This document shows positions 6,182 to 12,046 of a stretch of DNA of 12,046 nt, piece by piece. Position numbers and translations under genes: made by a program. Position 1 is the first letter of the stretch. Every line of letters starts with the position of its first letter. The stretch covers positions 1 through 12,046 of the forward strand of contig CALAYC010000320.1 of assembly GCA_937894935.1 (NCBI GenBank), written 5' to 3'. This DNA is from an uncultured Verrucomicrobiota bacterium. GTDB lineage: Bacteria > Verrucomicrobiota > Verrucomicrobiia > Limisphaerales > JADLHS01. The notes below the pieces were generated by a model. The model was given only the letters and a program-made list of their open reading frames with translations, was not told the DNA's origin and ran no database searches.

Positions 6182-7252
6182 TTATCCCAACGTCGCTCCG
6201 GAGATGAGTTGCGGAATGATGCGGTAATCGCGCGGGCGGGCGTCGCCGCCGGAGGCCATTTCCAGCACGGCACGCGAGAGTTTATGCGCGAATAAAACCG
6301 GATCGACCTGATACCGCGCGATGGAGGGAACGGCGTGCTCAAGAAAAGAATCGTGATCGCGCGCAATCAATGCTGCCTCACTCGGAAAGCGAATGCCGCG
6401 TTGCACCAGATGTCCCAACGCAGTCAGCGCATGTGTCGGGCGTGAGACCAGAAAGGCGGTGGGGCGATTTTTGCGTTCGAGCAGGCGATCCAAGCGCGCG
6501 CAAATGCTCGACACCGTGCCGTCGTGTTGCACGACGATTGTTTCCACGTCACTGCCCGCAGCTTCCCCGGCTTCGCGAAAACCCAGTTCGCTTTCCAGGT
6601 CGCCACCCGCAACCGACCGTGGATTGAGCAGCGCGAGGCAGCGATGTCCTTTTGCGACCATGCGTCCGACGGCGTGTCGGCACGATGCGCGATAATCCAC
6701 ATCCACCGATGGCAAGCGCACGTCCTGATAGCGTGAACCTGATATGACTGCCGGTAATCCGCGTTCGGAAAACCACAGTTGCATCGCGTGTGTGCTCAGA
6801 TACAGCAACCACGCTGCGGGGCGTAGGCGGCCGGTCAGTTCCGTAAGCGCATGAGCCGGCTTTTCAGTGTAACAACTGCGCTGATTAATGAAATCCAGAG
6901 TGTAATCCTCTTTGCCCAACACCTCGCGCAATTCATCAATCCAGAACAATACGCGCGGGTCCATCGCGTGCAACGGCACCGGCGATAGAATGGCGACGGT
7001 GCGACTGGTCGGAGTGCGGCGGCTCGCTCCGGTTGTGGCGATTACGTGCCGACGACCTTTGCCGCCTTCGATTAATCCTTCATCTGCGAGGCGCGCCAGG
7101 GCCGCGCGAAGCGTCATGCGGCTGACTCGCAATTGTGTGCATAATTCCCGTTCACTTGGCAGCGTTTCCCCGGTTTTGCTGGTGGCGATGTGTTCTTTGA
7201 GTGCGGCAGCTGTTTGTGCTACCAGAGAAAGACGTTTAGGAGGACGAAGCAT
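6182..7252 (-). CDS. GntR/LacI-hybrid transcriptional regulator
   Basis: This is a cytoplasmic DNA-binding repressor or activator of 356 residues. Residues about 8-72 form a GntR-type winged helix: the recognition region LPSERELCTQLRVSRMTLR is followed by a wing with EGGKGRRHVI. Residues about 84-350 look like a LacI/periplasmic-binding-protein effector domain, with TVAILSP at its start, paired alpha/beta segments, GHRCLALLNPRS and a late IARDHDSFLE stretch. The same layout is known from AraR of Bacillus, where the ligand is a sugar. The gene is divergent from the sialidase gene across about 170 bases, so that gene is its most likely target, along with itself. The ligand is unknown; a sugar released by the neighbouring enzymes is an inference. 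No Shine-Dalgarno site is visible before the ATG at 7252. Confidence 0.9.
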   Translation of the reverse strand: MLRPPKRLSLVAQTAAALKEHIATSKTGETLPSERELCTQLRVSRMTLRAALARLADEGLIEGGKGRRHVIATTGASRRTPTSRTVAILSPVPLHAMDPRVLFWIDELREVLGKEDYTLDFINQRSCYTEKPAHALTELTGRLRPAAWLLYLSTHAMQLWFSERGLPAVISGSRYQDVRLPSVDVDYRASCRHAVGRMVAKGHRCLALLNPRSVAGGDLESELGFREAGEAAGSDVETIVVQHDGTVSSICARLDRLLERKNRPTAFLVSRPTHALTALGHLVQRGIRFPSEAALIARDHDSFLEHAVPSIARYQVDPVLFAHKLSRAVLEMASGGDARPRDYRIIPQLISGATLG

Positions 7253-7281
7253 GACGGCTTAACAGATTAATGGCGACACAG

Positions 7282-7350
7282 GTTCAGCACGTCCATGAAT
7301 TTGGATGACGAGCAGCGTTTCATACGTCGGGTAAATCGTCATCACTGAAC
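7282..7350. promoter_or_regulatory. Nested inverted repeats between regulator and sialidase genes
   Basis: GATGACGA (7304-7311) and TCGTCATC (7336-7343) form a perfect 8-base inverted repeat with 24 bases between them. They are enclosed by GTTCAG (7282-7287) and CTGAAC (7345-7350). The position between two divergent genes, one of them a regulator, suggests operator half-sites or a leader hairpin. GntR-type operators are usually tighter palindromes, so this assignment is tentative. No firm -35/-10 boxes were found here. Confidence 0.35.
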
Positions 7351-7423
7351 GTGTGGTCTAATAAAATGACAAGTCTAAATCGTTCGCCTGTGGTCGGTCG
7401 TCTGGGAAAGGTTGCCAGTAACC

Positions 7424-9655
7424 ATGTTCAACCACCATTGTCGCATTATTGTCGCGTCGTTGTTCGGCGCTTGGATTTCCGCCGCCGCCCAACCGATCTT
7501 TTCGGAGAGTGTGCCATTTATCTCAGGGCAGAATGGTTATCATACCTATCGCATTCCGGCGATTGTCCGTAGTACGAACGGGACGTTGTTGGCCTTTTGC
7601 GAAGGACGCAAAAACTCGAGCGGCGACGCTGGTGACATTGACATTGTTTTGCGTCGTTCGACAAACAACGGCGCGAGCTGGTTGCCGATGACGCTCGTGC
7701 AAGAGGAAGGTAACAACGCGGCAATTACCATCGGCAATCCTGCGCCGGTCGTGGACGAAGCTACCGGTCACATTCATCTGTTGTTCTGTCGCAACAACAG
7801 TCGCGTGTTTCACACCAAGAGTACCGACGACGGTCTGACCTGGTCGCCGCGGGGCGAAATTACCTCCAGTGTAAAATTGAGCACGTGGGGCTGGTATGCG
7901 ACCGGACCAGGACACGGATTTCAATTGAAGCGCGGTCTGCAAGCCGGTCGGCTTATCATACCGTCTGATCACAACACCACGAACGGCGTAAGCGGTGCGC
8001 AGGTGGTGTTTTCCGACGATCACGGTGCGACGTGGCAATTGGGGGCAGTGGCGACAACCGTTGCGGGAGTTCGTCCCAATGAAACTCTCGGCGAAGAATT
8101 GGTTGCAGTCGCTCCGAATGGCGGATCGCGACTTTACTTCAACACGCGCGATCAAAATGGTTCGGCGGCCGGCACGCGCGGACAAGCGTGGTCGAATGAC
8201 GGCGGAAGCAGTTTTGTCGGCCCGTTCACCAATCGCGTCGAGTTCGTCTGTCCGGTGGTGCAGGGAAGTGTGGTGCGGTTACGCGCGACAGATCAGGGCG
8301 ACGCGATAAATCGGTTGCTGTTCTCAGCGCCGAATCACGCGAGCAGTCGAATCATGATGTCCGTCTGGTCATCGACGACGGAAGCGGTTTCGTGGAGTGG
8401 ACCGAAGCTGATTTACAATGGGCCGTCCGCCTATTCCGATCTGGTGAATCTGGGTGGGGGCGAAGTCGGACTGCTCTATGAACGTGGCGAAAGTTCGCCC
8501 TATCAAACCATCACGTTCGTTCGTTTCAATGAAGCGTGGCTCGATCAGCCGGTTACTCCAGCGGAAAATCCACGGGCAGCGTTCTGGAATTTCGAAGAGA
8601 AATCGTCCGGTCAAACGGTGGCGACCAACGCCGGTGCGATTCTTGACGTACATCCATATGGAGGTGAAAAGCATCTTACCGCACAACAGCCATTCGCCGT
8701 TGTCAGTGGTGCGCCGAATTTCGGTTCCGGGGCGGCGTTGGCGTTTGATGGTATGGGGGGATTGCAAATTCCTGACAATGCCACGGAAAATCACTTTGAT
8801 TTCGGTGCGTCGAATTCATTCACGCTGGAAGCTGTGTTTCGGATGCCATCAGGTTCGACGCAAGTAGGCGCGTTGGTAGCGAAGGATTTTGGAACGTTGT
8901 TACCGTCGTGGTGGCTGCGCGTGGATAATGGAAGGTTACGCTTTCTGGTATGTGATGGCGAGGTGGAACGCGCGGTTACGGCGGCTGCGCCGCTTGTCAA
9001 CGATGGTAATTGGCATCACGTCGCCGCTGTCCGTGACACTCGCGTGCCGGGGCAAAAAGTAATGCGGCTTTATATCGACGGTGTTTTGATAACGAACGTT
9101 ACCGATATTACGACGCAAAGTCTGGCAAACAGTCAACCGCTGAACATCGGGCGCTTCGGTAATTCATCTGCGCGCAATCTGACTGGAGAAATTGATCTGG
9201 TGCGGATCACTCCTGCGGCGCTGACGCCGAAGGAGTTCGTTGGTCGTTTTACGCAATTCGATGCCGATGGTGATTTGATTCCCGATGTTTTTGAGCGCAC
9301 GAGTTTCAATTCCCTTGAAACGTTGGGTGAAGCTGATGCGGATGGTGACGGTGTTCCTGATGTGGTGGAGTTTGCGTTGGGATCTGATCCGTTGGCTGGC
9401 GATTCGAGACCGGTATTTCAAATTACGCCTACGGCCTCGACGATCGTTGTGACAAGCCAGCAACGCGCGTTGCCAGCGTGGCTGCAGATGCAATTGGAGC
9501 ACTCGACTGATCTGGCCACGTGGCAAATCGCATCGGGTGACGTGGAATTGATTCCGCTTGATGACGGACGATTTGAGCGTGTTCAGACGCTCGTGTTCCC
9601 AGCGGGAATTCCGGCTCTGTTGTTCTTTCGTCTGCGATTGATTCAAGTTCCGTAA
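7424..9655 (+). CDS. Secreted GH33-type exo-sialidase with LamG module
   Basis: This 743-residue extracellular enzyme is predicted to cut terminal sialic acids from glycans. A signal peptide ends near residue 22 (AAA-Q). The six-bladed propeller carries YRIP at 42-45 (R43 of the arginine triad) and GDAGDI, with D68 the likely acid/base. Asp-boxes are at 79-86, 133-140 and 197-204, with a weaker one at 257-264. The NET motif has E220, NTRD has R242, and SSRIMM has R309. Y337 in AYSDL is the likely nucleophile, paired with E220. A LamG/concanavalin-like module follows at about 385-605. Two DADGD calcium motifs lie at 613-621 and 638-646. A C-terminal domain with LEHSTDLATW, seen in surface or secreted proteins of this group, ends the protein. 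The frame is open from a TTG at 7412. The ATG at 7424 is chosen because it gives a normal signal peptide and has a GGGAAAGG tract 12 bases upstream. The substrate could be a non-sialic sugar such as Kdn, since the family is not strictly specific. Confidence 0.9.
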   Translation: MFNHHCRIIVASLFGAWISAAAQPIFSESVPFISGQNGYHTYRIPAIVRSTNGTLLAFCEGRKNSSGDAGDIDIVLRRSTNNGASWLPMTLVQEEGNNAAITIGNPAPVVDEATGHIHLLFCRNNSRVFHTKSTDDGLTWSPRGEITSSVKLSTWGWYATGPGHGFQLKRGLQAGRLIIPSDHNTTNGVSGAQVVFSDDHGATWQLGAVATTVAGVRPNETLGEELVAVAPNGGSRLYFNTRDQNGSAAGTRGQAWSNDGGSSFVGPFTNRVEFVCPVVQGSVVRLRATDQGDAINRLLFSAPNHASSRIMMSVWSSTTEAVSWSGPKLIYNGPSAYSDLVNLGGGEVGLLYERGESSPYQTITFVRFNEAWLDQPVTPAENPRAAFWNFEEKSSGQTVATNAGAILDVHPYGGEKHLTAQQPFAVVSGAPNFGSGAALAFDGMGGLQIPDNATENHFDFGASNSFTLEAVFRMPSGSTQVGALVAKDFGTLLPSWWLRVDNGRLRFLVCDGEVERAVTAAAPLVNDGNWHHVAAVRDTRVPGQKVMRLYIDGVLITNVTDITTQSLANSQPLNIGRFGNSSARNLTGEIDLVRITPAALTPKEFVGRFTQFDADGDLIPDVFERTSFNSLETLGEADADGDGVPDVVEFALGSDPLAGDSRPVFQITPTASTIVVTSQQRALPAWLQMQLEHSTDLATWQIASGDVELIPLDDGRFERVQTLVFPAGIPALLFFRLRLIQVP

Positions 9656-9862
9656 CGGGCCCCAGGCAATGGTTAAACGCGATTCGCAATTCGCAGTCCA
9701 ATTTCCCGAAGTTATGTTCAGTTGTTTACTCGGTTCTCTCCTGTTTCACGTGCACATCCTGACGGCAGTGATTTTGGTCTAAAGAAAGAACCACGCCATC
9801 TCGCTTGTTGCCGGAATGAGCTGATTTAAGGTTGTCCGCAACGCAACACCAACCCATCACGC

Positions 9863-12046
9863 ATGAAAACTATTGTCAGCATTGCCAGTCTGATTCTGTT
9901 TCTGACCGCGGCCACCCGCGCGGCCACCATCGCGCACTACGAGTTTAATGGCACAGGCACCGCCGCAGTCGGCAGTACGATTACCGATTCAACGGGTAAT
10001 CACCACGGCACGGTGCAAGGTAGTGACCTTGAATACGGGAGCGATCCGCTCGTGGGTAGTTTCTTGAGTTTCGAACTCGATGGCGCAGATCGCGTCGTGA
10101 TTCCCGATGGTCCGGGACTGACCTTTGACACCAGTCAAAGCTACACGATTGAAATCATCTTTCGCACGACGATGACTACCGAGATCGGCAGTCTGATTTC
10201 CAAGGGAGCGGACACATCAAATCCGGATTCGCAATATTGGATTCGCTATCAGGGCACGGGACAGTTGCGCGGTTTGATTGAGGGCGAGGACAATACGACG
10301 GAGGACAACGCCACCAGTAATGCGGCCACGCCGGTGAACGATGGTGCTTGGCATCACGTGGCACTGGTCTTCGATGGCACAGTTTCGCCCAAGCGGTTGC
10401 AGATTTACATCGATGGAACTCTGAGTGGCTCGGATGCGAATGTTGGAACGTTGGGGCTCATCGGCGGAAGAGAGGACGATCCACTGATTATCGGTGAGTT
10501 TGCTTCGCTGGCGATGAGTCGCAGTTTTGCCGGCGATATCGCGGCGGTTCGTTTGTCTGATGCCGCATTGACGCCGGAAGAATTTCTGCAAGTGACAGCC
10601 ACCTACATCGCGAATATCACTCCGACAAACAAAGCGAGTTTTCTTCCTGCAAGTACAGTGGCAAGTTTTGCGGTCAAATCGCCGACCATTGGCGTTCCTG
10701 CGACAAATATTCAGGTGCGGTTGAACGGCGTGGACATTTCGCAGCAGTTGGCGTTTTCGGGTACGGATGTGGATCGCCTTGTGACACTGCCGGCGTTGAG
10801 CGCGAATGAGTTTTATAAACTCGAAATTATCGTGACCGATTACGCGAATAATCAGATCGGCGAAACCGTCACGTTCAACACCTTCAGCAGTGGTCTCGTG
10901 TTCATTGAAGGTGAGGATTACAACTTCGATGGCGGGCAGTTTATTGATAACCCGGAACTCTCGAGCGTGCCCGGGGAGAACAATTATCTCGACCGGTTCG
11001 GGGTAGAGGGAATCGATTATCATCAGACCAATACGCCCGCGCTCACGCTGTATCGCATCGGTGATCAGGTTGGCACGGCTTTGAGTCAGGATGTATTGCG
11101 ACAGGAATTCGCTGATGCGCAGGCGATGGATCCAGGGGTGGCGGATTATGTGGCGCGCGATCATGGAAATACTGAATGGCTGAACTACTCACGCACCTTT
11201 CCGGCGGGTACGTATCGCGTTTATGCACGAATCGCGCGCGGTGGATCGATTCCGATTGTGATGCAACTCGATGAGGTCACGAGCGGCAGCACAACGACCA
11301 GTCAGACGCTCGCGCCCATTGGTTGGTTCCGTGGATCGCCCACTGGCAGCACGGCGGATTACGATTTTATTCCGCTGACCGATGCGCTCGGAAATGAAAT
11401 TGGAGTTGCTCTGAGCGGCATGCGGACGCTGCGCCTGACGATGGTTTCCGGCACCGGGAATCTGAATTTGAATTATCTGGTCTTCGTTCCTGCGAACGAG
11501 ACGCAAGTGCCGTTTCTTGTCTCGGTTTCGCCGACGGCCGGCGCGGGCAACGAACCGAACAACCCCACAATCTCCGTTTCCATTCACAATGCCAGTACGA
11601 CGGTAAACGTCGGTAGTGTGCAGTTGAAACTTGATGGAGCGAATGTTGCAGCGACAGTGACGCCGACGCCGCTTGGTGCGGATGTGAGTTACACGGCAAC
11701 ATTGCTTTCCGTCGGCTGGCATACGGCGACGCTGATATTCAGTGATAGTGCGGCGATTTCAGTTACGAATGAATGGCAGTTTTATGTCGCGAATCAGGCG
11801 GTGCGCGGTCATTGGACGTTCAATGAACAAGCACCCGGCGGCTTCACCAGCCTGACGCCGGGAGCGATTCTCGATCAGAGTGGCAACGCACGGCACGGCA
11901 CGGCGAGCAGTGCGACGATGCCGTATGTCGCCGGGAGCTTCAATTATGGCAACTCATCGGCGTTGCACTTCAGCAGCGTCTCGGATCATGTGGTGATTCC
12001 TGATGCGGCGGGGGACTTTTCGTTCACCAAATCGTTTACGTTTGAA
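9863..12046 (+). CDS. Large secreted multi-module LamG/CBM6-like protein (3' end outside window)
   Basis: The frame is open from ATG 9863 to the right edge, 728 codons without a stop, so the true C-terminus is unseen. A signal peptide covers about residues 1-21. A LamG/concanavalin-like domain covers about 23-248, containing NDGAWHHVALVFDG and YIDGTLSG. An Ig-like beta domain covers about 251-343. A carbohydrate-binding domain resembling CBM6 starts at about 345 with FIEGEDYNFDGGQF and extends to about 545 with LRLTMVSGTGNLNLNYLVF. Another Ig-like domain covers about 546-645. A second LamG-type domain then begins with HWTFNEQ and GAILDQSGN and is cut by the window edge. No catalytic domain is visible in the part present. 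The gene is 207 bases downstream of the sialidase on the same strand and may be co-regulated. Its likely role is extracellular or surface glycan binding, possibly fused to an enzyme further on. No Shine-Dalgarno site is seen; the signal peptide supports this start. Confidence 0.9.
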   Translation, partial: MKTIVSIASLILFLTAATRAATIAHYEFNGTGTAAVGSTITDSTGNHHGTVQGSDLEYGSDPLVGSFLSFELDGADRVVIPDGPGLTFDTSQSYTIEIIFRTTMTTEIGSLISKGADTSNPDSQYWIRYQGTGQLRGLIEGEDNTTEDNATSNAATPVNDGAWHHVALVFDGTVSPKRLQIYIDGTLSGSDANVGTLGLIGGREDDPLIIGEFASLAMSRSFAGDIAAVRLSDAALTPEEFLQVTATYIANITPTNKASFLPASTVASFAVKSPTIGVPATNIQVRLNGVDISQQLAFSGTDVDRLVTLPALSANEFYKLEIIVTDYANNQIGETVTFNTFSSGLVFIEGEDYNFDGGQFIDNPELSSVPGENNYLDRFGVEGIDYHQTNTPALTLYRIGDQVGTALSQDVLRQEFADAQAMDPGVADYVARDHGNTEWLNYSRTFPAGTYRVYARIARGGSIPIVMQLDEVTSGSTTTSQTLAPIGWFRGSPTGSTADYDFIPLTDALGNEIGVALSGMRTLRLTMVSGTGNLNLNYLVFVPANETQVPFLVSVSPTAGAGNEPNNPTISVSIHNASTTVNVGSVQLKLDGANVAATVTPTPLGADVSYTATLLSVGWHTATLIFSDSAAISVTNEWQFYVANQAVRGHWTFNEQAPGGFTSLTPGAILDQSGNARHGTASSATMPYVAGSFNYGNSSALHFSSVSDHVVIPDAAGDFSFTKSFTFE

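Noticed and set aside
4791..6182. Integration island at tRNA-Arg with a duplicated tRNA 3' end
   Set aside because: No second copy of the tRNA 3' end and no integrase were found. The debris could have arrived by other means.
9807..9842. Inverted repeat GTTGCCGGA / TCCGCAAC before the last gene
   Set aside because: It has short arms with a bulge and a 19-base loop, and no T tract. This is easily expected by chance.
9656..9862. Promoter or terminator between the sialidase and the multi-module protein
   Set aside because: No convincing -35/-10 pair or T-tailed hairpin was found, so whether the two genes share a transcript is left open.
10217..11164. Minus-strand open frame of 315 codons
   Set aside because: It lies opposite the multi-module secreted protein, which has a signal peptide and domain matches. 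The minus frame is basic and motif-free.

Overview
The window looks like chromosomal DNA from a moderately GC-rich environmental bacterium. Verrucomicrobiota (PVC superphylum) is the best guess. This rests on several weak cues read together: secreted proteins built from LamG-type modules with DxDGDxxPD calcium motifs, a GntR/LacI-hybrid regulator, a remnant of the kinase type that is multicopy in such genomes, start codons without strong Shine-Dalgarno sites, and a clustered ATCCTGT-type repeat. No 16S or marker gene is present, so the assignment is inference.

Layout. Positions 1-547 are non-coding: five copies of a repeat that forms a long imperfect hairpin built of 9-base words. A tRNA-Pro(GGG) follows on the minus strand (593-670), with a plausible promoter and several small palindromes beside it. 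Next on the minus strand is a two-gene operon, E2 dihydrolipoamide acyltransferase (2251-3564) then E3 dihydrolipoyl dehydrogenase (822-2237), with no E1 gene next to it. A nested inverted repeat lies just after the E3 stop. Divergent from E2 is a secreted metallo-beta-lactamase-fold hydrolase (3731-4594), followed by tRNA-Arg(ACG) (4791-4867).

Positions 5116-6105 are genetic debris. The middle of a Ser/Thr protein kinase gene is joined to the 3' end of a YtcJ-like amidohydrolase gene. The kinase part carries a one-base insertion and the amidohydrolase part a one-base deletion.

From 6182 to the right edge there is a polysaccharide or glycan-use neighbourhood. A GntR/LacI-type regulator (6182-7252, minus) faces a secreted GH33-type sialidase with a LamG module and calcium motifs (7424-9655, plus). 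Then comes a very large secreted multi-module protein (LamG, Ig-like, CBM6-like, Ig-like, LamG) that runs off the end (9863 to beyond 12046). A reasonable inference is that the regulator senses a sugar and controls release of sialic acid, or a related terminal sugar, from extracellular glycans, while the last protein binds or further processes the same material.

The most unusual items are the repeat array with its ordered spacers and the kinase/amidohydrolase chimera. No clearly new multi-gene system is visible.
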